Source: Macrotrachela quadricornifera (Eukaryota; Rotifera; Eurotatoria; Philodinida; Philodinidae). From it: DNA of 64,000 nt. The notes beneath the pieces were generated by a model that did no database searches, was not told the origin of the DNA, and saw nothing but the letters and a program-made list of their open reading frames with translations. The DNA is taken from contig JAJEKB010021931.1 in the NCBI GenBank assembly GCA_022393335.1, positions 1 through 64,000 of the forward strand, written 5' to 3'. This document shows, piece by piece, positions 24,050 through 36,579 of this stretch (the first letter of the stretch is position 1; every line of letters starts with the position of its first letter). Made by a program: the position numbers and the translations under genes.

Positions 24050-26660
24050 TTAGCCAGTTCAACTATACACAGGTTTTCTTACATTAAAAATCGCCTCGTT
24101 TTTCTTTGTTAATCAAAGAGATTCTACTCGTATTACCTAGTTTAACCATGAACAGGTATTCTTGCGTTAGAAGTCACCTCGTTTTTCTTTGTTAATGAAA
24201 GAGATTCTACTCGTATTACCTAGTTTAATCATGAACAGGTTTTCTTGCGTTACAAGTCACCTCGTTTTTCTTTGTTAATTAAAGAGCTTGTACTCGTATT
24301 AACTGGTTTAACCATGAACAGGTTTTCTTGCGTTAGAAGTAACCTCGTTTTTCTTTGTTAATCAACGAGCTTGTACTCGTATTATCCAGTTTAACCATGA
24401 ACAGGTTTTCTTGCGTTAGAAGGCACCTCGTTTTTCTTTGTTAATCAAAGAGATTCTACTCGTATTGTCCAGTTTAACCATGAACAGGTTTTCTTGCGCT
24501 AAAAGTCACCTCGTTTTTCTTTGTTAATCAAAGAGATTGTACTCGTATTACCTAGTTTAACCATGAACAGGTTCTGTAAAGTTAGAAATCACCTAGCTTT
24601 TTCACGTTATTGAAAGAGATTATACTCGTATTAACTAATGTAGCCATGAACCGGTTTTCTTACATTAGAAATCATTTCGTTTTTCAATGATATTTAATGA
24701 GATTGTACTCGTATTAACTAGTTCAGCCATGAACAGGTATTCTTGCGTTAGAAGTCACCTCGTTTTTCTTTGTCAATCAAAGAGATTCTACTCGTATTAT
24801 CCAGTTTAATCATGTGCAGGTTTTCTCGCGTTAGAAATCACTTCGTTTTTCTTTGTTAATCAAAGAGCTTGTACTCGTATTACCTAGTTTAACCATGAAC
24901 AGGTTTTCTTGCGTTAGAAGTCACCTCGTTTTTCTTTTTTAATCAAAGAGATTCTACTCGTATTAACTAGTTCAGCCATGAACAGGTTTTCTTACATTCG
25001 GAATCACTCCGTTTTTTCTTTGTTAATGGAAGCGAATGTACTCGTATTATCCAGTTTAACCATGAACAGGTTTTCTTGCGCTAGAAATCACTTCGTTTTT
25101 CAATGATATTGAATAAGATTGTACTCGTATTAACTAGTTTAACCATGAACAGGTTTTCCTACATTCGAAGTCACCTCGTTTTTCTTTGTGGATCAAAGAG
25201 TTTCTACTCGTACTAGCTAGTTTAATCGTGAGCATGTTTTGTTGCGTTAGAAATCACTTCGTTTTTCAATGAGATTTAATGAGATTTTATTCGTATTAAC
25301 TAGTTCAACCATGAACAAGTTTTCTCACATTCGAAGTCACCTCGTTTTTCTATGTTAATCAAAGAGATTCTACTCGTATTAACTATTTCAGCCATGAACA
25401 AGCTTCCTCACATTTGAAATCACTGCGTTTTTCTTTGTTAACGAAAGCGATTGTACTCGTATTATCTAGTTTAACCTTAAACAGTTTTGCTTACATTTGA
25501 AATCATCTCGTTTTTCTTTGTTAATGAAAGAGGTCATACTCGTATTAATTAGTTTAACGATGAACAGGTTGTGTAAAGTTAGAAAACAGCTATCTTTTTC
25601 ACGTTATTCAAAGAGATTTAACTCGTATTTACTACTGAAAGTATAAACATGCTTTATTTCGCTATAAATTTCGTCTGTGTTTGATGTTATTGAAAGACAT
25701 AGAACTCATATTCACTTGTTCAATCATGAACATGTTTTCTTGAGTTAGAAGTCATTCCGTCCTTTGATGTGACTGTAAGAGTTTTTACTTTTAATTACTC
25801 GTTCACTGATGAACATGTGTTCCTATATAAGAAATCATTTCTTTTTTTCATGTTAACAGAAGAGATTTTATCTGTGTTTATTAGTTCATTGATGAACATG
25901 TTTTCTTACAGCAGGGATCACTTTCTTTCTTGATGTCATTCAAAGAGTTTTAACTTGGATTCAGTAGTTTACCTATGAACATGTTTTCTCAAGGCAACGA
26001 TCGCTTGGGTTTTTGATGATATTGAAAGAGGTTTTACTCGTATAAAGTAGTTCAATCATCAACATGTTTTCTTACATTAAAAATGACTTCTTTTTTTAAT
26101 GTTTTTGAAAAAGATTAAACTCGTATTTATTACTTCACTTATGAACATGTTTTCGTACGTTAGAAATCACTGCGCCTTTTGATGTTATTCAAAGAGATGT
26201 GATTCGTATTCACTAGTGGAACTAGGAACATGCTTTTTCGGATAAGGAATCATTGTGATTTTTGTTGTTATAGAAAAAAAATTTATATCGTGTTTACTAG
26301 TTCAACTATGAACATGTGTTCTTGAATTAAATATAATTTCGGTTTTTAACGTGGTGGGAAATGTTTTTACTCGTATTTACTAGTTGAAATATGAACGTGT
26401 TCGCTTACACTAGAAATCGCTTCGTTTTTTAATGTTATTGACAGAGATTTAACTTGTATTTACTAGTTAAATTATGAACATGTTTTCTTACGTTAGAAAT
26501 TATTTCGTTTCTTGATGTTATTAAAAGAGGTTTAACTCGTATGTACGAGTTCAACTATATGAATACGCTTTCTTACGTTAAAGATCATTTCGTTTTTTTG
26601 AGATTATTGAAAGCGATTCTACTCATATTTACGAGTTGAAAGTTATAGACGTTTTATAAT
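24050..26660. repeat. 83-bp minisatellite, about 31 copies
   Basis: ACTCGTATT recurs at 24126, 24209, 24292, 24375 and 24458, exactly 83 bases apart. Each unit also contains aaccatgaacaggttttctt and tcacctcgtttttcttt. Copies near 24.1-24.9 kb are close to identical. Those beyond about 25.5 kb diverge steadily and are hard to align by 26.6 kb. No open frame is maintained. Confidence 0.93.
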
Positions 26661-27929
26661 GCTAAATTTTATTTCGTAATTTCATGATATTCAGAAAGAG
26701 TACTCATATATGGACGCGATGAAAACTGACTTGTTTTTTTTACAATAAAACATAATGCATAAGCTGATGTTATTTCATCTGATATTACACATATTTACAT
26801 ATTGTGAATTAAACATACTTTTCTGAGATGGACTTTATTTCGTAATTTCTCAATATTTAATGAGACTTTGCGTCCATACATACCGAGCAATTTAAAGTTA
26901 CTTTTTAGAGTTTCAATCAGCTTTGGACATTTGGTTTCATTTTATAAATTTACGAAATACACACACACTTTTCAAATTAAATAGATTTTTCTTTTACAGT
27001 TATCAGTTATAGTCTTCTATTGTTGAAGGCTTCTTCGCTCTGTCTACTTTCTTGTGAGCTTACTTCAATATGGTCTTAAGACTTTTAACCGACCCACTAA
27101 TCCTTGAATATTGATCCGGTAATGGGCAGATATTGGACATTATGTATATATATAGACATGATGGGCATTTTTAGTGGTTGGTTACTAACAAAGCTGACTT
27201 CATCTATATACTTAGTAAATAATGTTTAAGAACGTTCCGAAAGCTTTTAAGAGATTGTAGTAATAGTCACTACTAAACCTTAGTCACCTACTATTTACCG
27301 TTCACTAAGCAACAGAATACGTTACTTATAGACTATTGCAACACTCTAATTAACTCCAACTACAGCCGAGTGATTATCTACTATTTTCCAGAACATTCAA
27401 GAAGCAGTCATATTTAAAATGCTTTAAGTAATAATGAACTACCGAGTAACTCTCGAAAATTTAAAAATCTTTGACAGATTTCTGAAGCTTCTTGAATGTT
27501 CTAGACATTTCTGAAGAATTTTTATATTCACAAGCTTCTAGAAGGACTCAGGCAATTCTTCAAGCATCAGAATCATATTTTTTTAGAATTCTGGAAAATT
27601 TCAAAAAGCTCTTGGAACGCCAATCGAATATATTCCAAAAGATTCTTCAAAGCACTAAAACCATCCTCACACATTCATTGATCCTGTTCTAGTACGATCC
27701 AAAAGGTTTTAAGATCGTTCATACATTAGATTCTAGAAACTTCTTCGAAGTTTCACCCACCCTTGACCATAAGGTTTCAACAACTAATACAATATACGAT
27801 TTAATACTTTCCTATTAACCAATCCTACACAGACACCCACAAACATTAAACATTATACAGATAAATTCTCTGCGTATCAACTTCAACGACAGTCTTTCAT
27901 ATTACGAATAACACACCTTCATCCTTATG
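26661..27929. other. Spacer inside the giant element
   Basis: No coding sequence. A stretch at 27480-27690 is rich in ttctagaa/cttctag-like motifs but I cannot define a unit. Confidence 0.45.
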
Positions 27930-28130
27930 TAGTAGCAGCCATAGGTTCTCGAGTGCTACTATATAGAGATACTCTTAGGTCCTCGAGTTCTACTAGTAGA
28001 AGGGAACCATAGGTTCTCAAGTTCTATTATCTGAAGATACCTATATACTCTTGACTACTATAATGTAGGAGTACCCTTAGATCCTTAAGTCCTCGAGTGC
28101 CATTATATAGAGATACTCTTAAGTACTCAC
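27930..28130. repeat. Short degenerate repeats related to the 34-bp array
   Basis: About six copies of a unit like ctcgagtgctactatatag, each with an ATAG or TAGG step. They resemble, in inverse orientation, the gtacccctatagtatagcac unit at 29.3-29.9 kb. Confidence 0.55.
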
Positions 28131-28235
28131 CAAGGAGATCCAATCCGACCGTTTTCGATTGGATCGGACAAGGTTTTTATCGAATCCTATGCATATTATA
28201 CAGATCTGACAGAGTCCGACACCCCATGAATCTCC
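28131..28235. other. Possible branched RNA-like fold
   Basis: Outer strands CCAAGGAGAT and ATCTCCTGG pair with one bulge. Inside are TCCAATC/GATTGGA (seven pairs) and CGGAC/GTCCG. Three compatible stems in 105 bases is notable, but no RNA family is recognised and AT-rich repeats can give such folds by chance. Confidence 0.25.
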
Positions 28236-29329
28236 TGGACATGCCTTATTATACATGGATACCCTAGTATTATAAGTTTTTGAGAGCTAAGCATACTTTA
28301 AACCTTCTCCTCTCGTAATAAAAGATCTCAGATCTTTTGTAATGTTTTAGCATATCAAATCTCCAAAGGGGTCTTCTATTACGTCCACTAACTTTCGCTT
28401 TTTTAATTAAGAACATTTTTCAAAAAACTTTTTGATCTTTGACGTTTGGGACAATGCTTTGTTAGGATTTCGACCCACAGTTTTGATCGAGATCTCATTT
28501 CGTCAATAATTAGGAGAGAAAACCTCCATAACTATGCTTATTTTAAAAGACATTCACTGACTTCAATGCCAATTTTACCAATTTATTACCTAATTAAGGG
28601 GGTCTTCTGATACGGGTTTGAAACTCTTTGCTCACACGGGCTTCCATTATAGCGAGATCTTCAAATATTGGAAGGTCTTTTAGTGCAGCAGATTTAGTAT
28701 GATAGCAGTTCATAACACAAGTAATGCTCATCCCAGTGACTTATTCAACCATCGACCGAAAGATTAAAAGTACTTATATACTAGTTCACTTTATCGACAC
28801 AGCTACTGATAACACCCCACATTTTCATCTATACCAGTTTCTGTACTTTTATCATTCTTATAATTGAATATTAAAAAAATCAAACTCTTTACGTGAGAGA
28901 AACTGTTTCTCTGAGTTCACAATCGAAAACCTGCGCACCTCCGACTTAAGGCCAACCATGATGTGCACCTTAGCCATCAAAATTAATTCGCCACAGATTC
29001 ATGGTCATCAAACTGTATACAGACCAGTAGCGTGGATGCAGATGATCAACTAGGTAACTTCACTGTACCAGGTTCTCTACCATTTAAATACGTATTTCAC
29101 AATCACAGAATCTGAGATGAGGCAATTTACTCGTCAAGATGTCCTATTATACTCCGCTATAATATTTCCATCGATTTCCATACCATTGCAACCTATGGCC
29201 TACAGATTGATCCACGATATTGGGCTTCATCATCCAGTAGTGCTTCAATAAAATAATATTAAAAACATAAGGGCACCACAGAAGAATCCCACGAAAGGAG
29301 CTATAGGCATCTCCACCATATAGTACATC

Positions 29330-29990
29330 AGGCTCCGCCTACACCCTCACCGTATAGCACTTAATGACCTATGGGTACCCCTATAGTATAGCACTTGAGG
29401 ACCCAAGGGTACCCCTATAGTATAGCACTTGAGGACCCAAGGGTACCCCTATAGTATAGCGCTTTAGTACCCAAGGGTACTCCCATATAGTAGCACTTAA
29501 GGACCCACGCGTACTCCTATAATATAGTATTTGAGGACCTAAGGGAACCCTCATATAGTAGAACATGAGGACGCAATGGTACCCCTATAGTATAATACTT
29601 GACGACCTAAGGGTATCCCTGTAGTATAGTACTTAATCACTTAAGGGTACCCCTATAAAATAGCACTCGCGCACCCAAAGGTATCTCTATAATATACCAG
29701 TTGACGATCTAAGGGTAACCCCATAGTATAGTAGTTAAGGACCTATGGGCACGCCTATAGTATAGCACTCGAGCACCCAAAGGATACTATTATAGTATAG
29801 TACTTGAGGACCTATACACGCTATCAGCATGTAGCGAATGAGTCGCGACATTTTGAGAAATTGTAAAGTTAATGTTTTCCTCACATTTGACTTTGCCAAA
29901 AACCCACAAATGAACAAACTATTTTTTTTCATATGACACACTCTACAGTCGAGGAAATAAGGGTTCCCCTATATAATAGCACTCTAACAT
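29330..29990. repeat. 34-bp minisatellite, about 17 copies
   Basis: The unit includes gggtacccctatagtatagc followed by acttgaggaccaa-like sequence, repeating every 34 bases with substitutions. The array is interrupted at about 29820-29940 by unrelated sequence and resumes briefly. Confidence 0.85.
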
Positions 29991-30289
29991 ACTTTACATA
30001 ATTTCTATTGAAGAATAGTTTCGACAAGTCAGCTCATTGGTACTGAATTAGTCGATAAATTCAGTTCTTGGAGAAGAATTGTACATAGGGTTTGTTTATT
30101 ACAAATGAATGATTTAAGTACGTCTTGAGTTTATTTGAATGGGGTTCGTGAACTTCACCTTCTCACCTCGTATTCTTTATTCCTGAGATATACCCCTACA
30201 TCAGTATCCTTCTGGTAAATAATTATGCCCCTATCTTGCAAACTCCATCCCTAAATAAAAACCCATAAGGATATACGTCTCTCCCCCAA

Positions 30290-31035
30290 CCGTGTGAGTA
30301 TAGATTTCTACGTTCCCCATACGGGTATATGTGTAAACGTTAGGGGTACTGATATATAGGTTACCCATATGGGAATACATATACGTTACTCTTGGGAGTA
30401 TAAGTCTATAGACTACCCATATGGGTATATATATGTACATTACCTGTATGGGTACACGTCTACAAATTACCTATATGGGTATACATATACGTTACTCTTG
30501 CGAGTATAGGTCTATAGATTACCCATTTGGGTACATATATACGTTACCCTTGGGGTATAAGTCTATAGGTTATCCATATGGGTATATATATATGCGTTAC
30601 TCTTGGGAGTATAGATCTATAGATTACTCACATGGGTATATNNNNNNNNNNTACCCATATGGGTATACATATACGTTACTCTTGGGAGTATAAGTCTACA
30701 GATTACCCATATGGGTATACATATACGTTACTCTTGGGAGTATTAGTCTATACGTTACCCATATGGGTATATATATGTACGTTACCCGTATGGGTATATA
30801 TACCGTACTCGTATGGGTATATATGTACGCATTACTCATATGGGTATAGGTCTATAGGTTACCCATACGGGTATATATGTATACATTACCCGCATAGGTA
30901 TAGGTCTATAGAGTACCCATATGGGTATATAGGTTTACGTTACCCGTATGAGTATAGGTTGATACGTTACTCATGTGAGTATAGGTTTGTAGGTTACCCT
31001 TATGTGGTGAAGGTTTGTATGGTATCCTTGTGGAT
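30290..31035. repeat. 26/52-bp minisatellite
   Basis: The basic unit tatgggtatatatatgtacg plus ttaccc repeats about every 26-27 bases, with a higher-order 52-base dimer (cttgggagtataagtctata alternating). Because unit length and frame coincide, long open frames of YPYGYIY type appear; these are repeat artefacts. Confidence 0.9.
30642..30651. other. Assembly gap (ten N)
   Basis: A run of ten N inside the 26/52-bp array. The true array length is therefore unknown. Confidence 0.98.
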
Positions 31036-31039
31036 ATAG

Positions 31040-31500
31040 CTCTATACCGTAAAAAAACTCAAGGCAAAAAATAAGAAAAAGCGTACATTTCCATGGGTGA
31101 AAAACGCGTAAATTTACAGGTACTAAAAACGTGTAGATTATGAACGCAGTATTGGTTGTAGAAAAGCTAACGGAGATAAAAAACGGGAAAAGCGCACATT
31201 TTCAGGCGTTAGAAACATGTAAACTTGCAAATGGTAAAAACAGGTAAGTTTGTAAGCCGTAGAAACTGATAGATTTTCAACGCGTTTGTTGGGGTAGAAA
31301 AGTGGACGGAGATAAAAAACGGGAAAAGCGCACATTTTCCGGCGTTAGAAACGCGCAGATATTTTGGTAGTAAAAACGCGTAGGGTTGCTATTCGTAACG
31401 ATGCGTATATTTGCAACGGGTTTATGAGCGTAGAATAGCTAACGGAGATAAAAATCGGGAAAATGTGCGCTTTTCCAGATTTTATTTTCGTTAAAACTTC
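31040..31500. repeat. 136-bp tandem repeat, three copies
   Basis: CGGAGATAAAAA begins at 31171, 31307 and 31443, exactly 136 apart, each followed by cgggaaaa and gcgcacattttc-like sequence. ACGCGTA-type motifs occur in each unit. Confidence 0.9.
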
Positions 31501-31526
31501 TACGCGTATATCACCGTTTTTTTCCG

Positions 31527-31543
31527 GGTTTTGTCTGTCTGGG
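31527..31543 (-). repeat. Right inner terminal inverted repeat
   Basis: Exact inverse of 23871-23887; the preceding bases contain tacgcgtata, matching the ACGCG-rich inner flank at the left end. Confidence 0.85.
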
Positions 31544-32073
31544 TTGTATCACTACGGGTGGAAATTTTGACGGAAAAATAGAGTTTTTGGTGTATTTTTT
31601 CATGATGATTCGTAATATGATGTTTATTTTTGATAAAAATCAACTTTCGATAGGCAAAATCGCGAAATACTACCTTTTTTTTGGTATTTTCTATGAAGAT
31701 GGCTCCTTCTCTGTATAAAGTATTGTTTTTTTTACTAATATCAAAAAAGTCCAACGTTTCATTTTAAGATCGAATGTCTTTACGCGATCCTCAATCAAAA
31801 AGTAACTAAACGAAAAAAGAATGTGTGGCAGAGTACAACACATGGAAAATGCGCTATCTCCTTTTCGAGTTTGATTTTTCTTTGTAAGATACTGATAGAA
31901 ATATCACAAATAGCATTTGATATTGCTATCCGGACTGTTAGCATTGTCACATCCTGCTGCTAACCTATGGGTACGCTTATCATTCGTCCTCTCGACACAG
32001 TAGCAGTAAGACGTGTTTATCCTTTCTTTTCTTCTTATATTATATTATATTATTAAAATATAATCTATTAAAA

Positions 32074-33576
32074 ATGGATGATGAACCAACATCATCCTCT
32101 ACAGTTTCGAAATTTGGCCTTCAAACTCCTGGAGCAAACAAAAGATTGCGAACCGTCTCGGATGAGCAAATTGAAATCAATTCTCAAACGATTATACGTT
32201 CAAATGACATACCGGATGAAAATTTGCCAAATATTCAAATGTCTTTATCGAATCACCAAATGACGTCATCAAATCAACACGATTATCCTCCAATCATAAT
32301 CGAGTTCAAAAACAAGCATGATAAACCGGATCGTAAATTAATCGAAGAATTAATAAAGAAATGGCAAAGCAAAAACAATAAGAATATCAATATTATTGGA
32401 AGATTCGGATTTAGAAACAACTTGCTTATTTTCGCTCGTGACTCATCTACCCTCGATGATTTACTTCAGAAGAATCAGTGGCCAATGAGAATCGATGGAA
32501 TGGAATTCTTAGTCAAGTTTCCATCAAGACTTCCTGATTCATATTCACTTGTCATTAAAGATTTTCAATACGCTTGGAAAGAAATTGAAATTATGCAAGA
32601 TTTAAAAGAAAAGCATTCATCACTTTTAAAATTAACTCGCCTCGTAGCACGCAATGGTAGGCCTTTGCAGGCTGTTCGAGCCGATTTTTTGTCATCTAAA
32701 AGTGTCAGGCATCTAATATCCCTAAGAGAAATCGCACTAAACTATATGAAACTACAAGTCCGACCCTACTACTCTCCTATTAAAATCAATAAATGCAGGA
32801 AATGCTTCCGACACGATCATCTTACTAATCAGTGTACCAGTAAACAGCTCTGCATTCGGTGCGGTGAACATCACTCGCTCGAGAATGGCTGTCAGAATGA
32901 AGTTAAATGCGTCAATTGCCAACAACATCACTACTCAGCACATTCATCATGCCTTGTGGTACAACAAAAGCGCAAGCATATAGCTGAACAAGAAAAAGTG
33001 CGCCGTGCGCAGCTATTAATCCATCAGCAACAATCTTTTGACTACCACAATACTAATTTTCCACCGTTAGTGCAGAAGCAAATGAGTCATTTACCGAAAC
33101 CTATTCCAAATATAAGTATAAATGCTGAATGTGGCAACAGAAGACAGAATTATGCATCCGTTGTTGCTTCAAAGACAAATTCTATGTATGAAAAAGTGGA
33201 ACAAATGCTATTCGCAGTTTCGAATTCAATTAATAGTCAATTAGCAAATATTTCTGCATTACTAACATCCCAAATAGCAGATCTAGCAGTAAAAATAGAT
33301 GAACATAAACAAAAAACGTTGTCCGTTGAACATCAGATACAAAAAACAATAATTCCTGCGATTCAAGGGCTGGCAAAGGTTATAGATGATATGTCTCAAC
33401 AAAAATTAAACAACCTAAGTCAACAAACGAAACAACAAACTACGACTTCATCGTGTAGCGAAATGATTAATTATTTCTTCATGGATCAGCAAGAGTTTAG
33501 AGGCAATACACCAAAATTGAATAAACGAAGACAAAGAAAAGATGCCACTCAAACTCAAACTAACATCCTTAGTTAA
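32074..33576 (+). CDS. LINE ORF1, zinc-knuckle nucleic-acid-binding protein
   Basis: 500-aa intact frame. The first 60 residues are polar and disordered; a folded central part (about 70-235) may be an RNA-recognition fold. Three CCHC-type knuckles follow in series: CRKCFRHDHLTNQC (about 241-254), CIRCGEHHSLENGC (260-273) and CVNCQQHHYSAHSSC (279-293). The C-terminal third is glutamine-rich and probably coiled coil. ORF1 proteins of this class bind element RNA in the retrotransposition particle. ORF2 begins inside its last 35 bases in another frame. Confidence 0.9.
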   Translation: MDDEPTSSSTVSKFGLQTPGANKRLRTVSDEQIEINSQTIIRSNDIPDENLPNIQMSLSNHQMTSSNQHDYPPIIIEFKNKHDKPDRKLIEELIKKWQSKNNKNINIIGRFGFRNNLLIFARDSSTLDDLLQKNQWPMRIDGMEFLVKFPSRLPDSYSLVIKDFQYAWKEIEIMQDLKEKHSSLLKLTRLVARNGRPLQAVRADFLSSKSVRHLISLREIALNYMKLQVRPYYSPIKINKCRKCFRHDHLTNQCTSKQLCIRCGEHHSLENGCQNEVKCVNCQQHHYSAHSSCLVVQQKRKHIAEQEKVRRAQLLIHQQQSFDYHNTNFPPLVQKQMSHLPKPIPNISINAECGNRRQNYASVVASKTNSMYEKVEQMLFAVSNSINSQLANISALLTSQIADLAVKIDEHKQKTLSVEHQIQKTIIPAIQGLAKVIDDMSQQKLNNLSQQTKQQTTTSSCSEMINYFFMDQQEFRGNTPKLNKRRQRKDATQTQTNILS

Positions 33577-36500
33577 CTTTAAAATCATGAGTCAATTTAA
33601 TGTGTATAAATTTATTGAACTTAAACAAAAACTTGAGATAATCACTGAACATTGGAATGATAAGTACCGAAAGATAGCATTAGAAATTTTAGAAGAATGG
33701 TGCTGGACCTGCCCGCGTCAAACCCTATTTGCTAAATGGCAACACCAAAACCAACAACCCCAGCAACGCACCTTAAACTTAACCTTACTTCATTATAATA
33801 TTCGTAACTTTTACTTCAATCAATGCGAACTTCTTGAAATAATTGAGAAGTACAATCCCTGCTTAATATCATTGAATGAGCTCGGTACAAATGTCCCTAC
33901 GAACATAATAAGAAAGCTATTTTTCTCATATGATATATTTCAAGCCGAGGGCTCAAACTCGCATGGAGGGGTGGTGGTTGCCGTTAACAAGAACCTCAAT
34001 GCTAGAACTATTGACCTACAACAACCCAACATAATTTCCGTGATCTTGTCTGTCAATAATAAAACGTATACCTTTACATCAGTGTATTCACCACCCTCAG
34101 AAATCTTGCCATTACAATCCGTAACTAAAATCCTGAAAAGTAACAAGTTCAACATCATAGCAGGTGACTTCAACGCAAAACATGAGCAATGGGGATGTGC
34201 AACTCGCAATACAAAAGGTAGAATTCTTGACCAATGGCTGAATGAAAATAAGCTACTTGTACACAACCAAGGAATGATGACATCTCGTAGGTCCAAAACG
34301 ACAATCGATCTCATCATTTCTACCGAAGATAATTCGTCTGTGCAATGTCAACCACTAGCTTACAATGGCAGCGATCATTTCCCTATTATGGTCGAGTTCA
34401 ATTATATTCCAATTACTCCCCTAAGTGATTTAATCCCAAAAGTAAACTGGGGAGTCTATACATCTATTCTTACTATACTTAATCCAGAAATTTATGTTAA
34501 TGGTCAATTTGATTATCTAAACCCTTCTGATTGGTTCGAGTTTTTCCAAGATTTTCTCGTTGCATTAAAAGTTAGAGCTACAGAATGGAATAAAGTTAAA
34601 CGAAAACGACCCACTATCTCAAAAGCTCTAAAAGTAATGATAAAACACAAACATTATCTTCAGAATCGCTATCGACACACAAAAACAGAAGAAGATAGAG
34701 TGAGACTTCGAACCTGGCACAAAATAACACAACGCGAACTCAAACGCCACAGAGCAAAATGTTGGAAGTCCTTTATATCAAGCGTTGCGTCCCCAAATCC
34801 TTCCACGTTCTGGAAAACAGTAAAAACACTCAATAAAAAACGGTCAGTTCAATTCTCAGCTATGATAGATGGAGATCACATATACCACGACCCCAAGGAA
34901 ATCCTTGCTCATCTGATGCATCACTTCACAACGAGATTCTCAGCACCCGTTGCTGATCCTCAAGACCAGGTCGATAAAGAAGCACATTATCTTTGGGAAC
35001 AATTAAGCCAGGCTGATACAGATGATGTTCACCAGGCGTGTTACCAATCAGATCTTAAGTTCACGCCTAAGGAAATATGGGATGTCATCATCTCAATGAA
35101 GTCTAAAAATTCTTCTGCTTTTGATAGAATATCAAACAAAATGATAAAACAATTACCCCAAGATTACACTTACATCCTAGCATTACAATATAATGCACTT
35201 TTTGGAATGGCTCATTGAAGTAAGAATTGGAAACATGCGCGCATCTTATGTTTTAATAAAACAGATAAACCGGCGCCAACAACACAACAACTACGACCCA
35301 TCTCACTTTTACCAGTTTTAGGTAAAGTATATGAACGACTCTTCATTTTGAGATTTCAAAAATGGGTGCAATCTCACGGTTTTTACCCTGGCAACAATCA
35401 GGCGCAAGAACTAATCAAAGTACAAGCTCAAGAGTCAATCATCTCCTTGAACAACTGACAAACTCTTTGCGCTATAATACATTTACACCTATCCTTTTTA
35501 TTGACTTTAAACAGGCTTTCGACATGATGTGGCCACAAGGCCTTATTCTGAAGCTTCATCGTTTACATTGTCCAATACCTTATCTATTATGGATAACAAA
35601 CTATTTTAAAGATCGATCAATGTCAGTCGACCACAATGGCCTCCTATCAGAAAACATCGCAATTGCAAGAGGAGCACTACAAGGAAGTGTTTTTGGACCT
35701 GTAGCATATATCGTCGCACATCATGATCTTCCACAAATCTTTGAAAGACCGGAGAATAATCATCTTTATGTTGATGACTTGGGAAGTATTTATATTCCTA
35801 ATGTCTATGGTAATTATCAACAGCAATTAACTGATGTTGAAGAAAGAATGAATAAAGATTTGGCGAAGTTGTATAACTATGCCAAACAATGGCATCAACC
35901 AGTTAACGCTGGAAAGACCCAATTTGTAATATTCACACATATTGTAAACCATCCTAAATTAAAGTTATATTACGACGGTACGGCAATTGATCAATCTAGA
36001 GTGTTTAGATATTTAGGATACCAAATGGATTCTAAGCTTTCCTTTAAAACAATGGTTGATGCTCAGTTAAAAAAGTGTCGACAGACGTACGTAATACTAA
36101 AATACATTCATCATCAATTTCCGACCTTTTATAAACTTAAACTGTTATTCTTCAACACATATATCTGGCCGCACCTATTTTCTATGTCAACAATCTATTG
36201 CCTTCTCTCAAAGACTTTAAAAGAGAGAATCAATAGCTTTTATAGACGTTGTCTACGATTAATATACCATCTCTTTAGATGTTCAAATAATGATCTGGTA
36301 AATTTCCACCTTCCTACCTTAGAAGAAAAGTTCAGGAAGAGCTTAGTAAAAAGGCTCAATAGCATTCAGCGACACGAACAAGAATTAATATCTTGCTATA
36401 TTATGAATAAAACGATTATTAATAAAACACAGCAACATTATGTAGAGCAACCGTGTATTCCATCACTGCCGAGAGGACGACCTAGCACACGCCTAATCAA

Positions 36501-36579
36501 TTTTTATCAAGATTCTCCCACCTTTTTCGACAAACTATTACAATTCACCACTCAAAGTTCTTCAAACCAACCAACTTAA
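33542..36579 (+). pseudogene. LINE ORF2, endonuclease and reverse transcriptase, two lesions
   Basis: The first segment (33542-35218) carries an APE-type endonuclease with all core motifs: HYNIRNF, LNELGTN, SVYSPPS, GDFNAKHEQWG, TIDLIIS and SDHFPI. The reverse transcriptase follows, with LRPISLLPVLGK, FIDFKQAFD and the catalytic LYVDDLG. The frame is broken by a TGA at 35216-35218, where related enzymes read through into NWKHARI, and by a one-base loss near 35390-35396 between the G-YPGN and QSGART parts. After that the frame is open to 36579. The protein nicks target DNA and copies element RNA there; this copy would not yield a full enzyme. The ATG at 33542 overlaps ORF1; ATG 33588 is an alternative start. 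Confidence 0.9.

Larger units (their letters stand above)
23740..31697. mobile_element. Giant non-coding inverted-repeat element filled with minisatellites
   Basis: Outer inverted arms: left 23740-23803 (catggaaaataccaaaaaaa, ggtagtattttgagatttt) matches the inverse of right 31635-31697. Inner exact inverted repeats CCCAGACAGACAAAACC lie at 23871-23887 and 31527-31543, followed inward on both sides by ACGCG-rich sequence. The interior of about 7.6 kb has no credible gene. It consists of an 83-bp array, a spacer, 34-bp, 26/52-bp and 136-bp arrays, and a gap of ten N. Either the outer arms are the real ends, or a CCCAGACAG element sits within an older inverted repeat. Target duplications were not found. 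I know of no described element with this layout. Confidence 0.65.

Noticed and set aside
29381..29941. Minus-strand open frames rich in GPQVLYY
   Set aside because: These are translations of the 34-bp minisatellite, with no start context, introns or conservation expected of a gene.
30421..31039. Overlapping open frames of 90 and 135 codons rich in YPYGYIY
   Set aside because: They follow the 26/52-bp tandem repeat exactly, span an N gap, lack gene structure and are best explained by repeat length allowing open frames.
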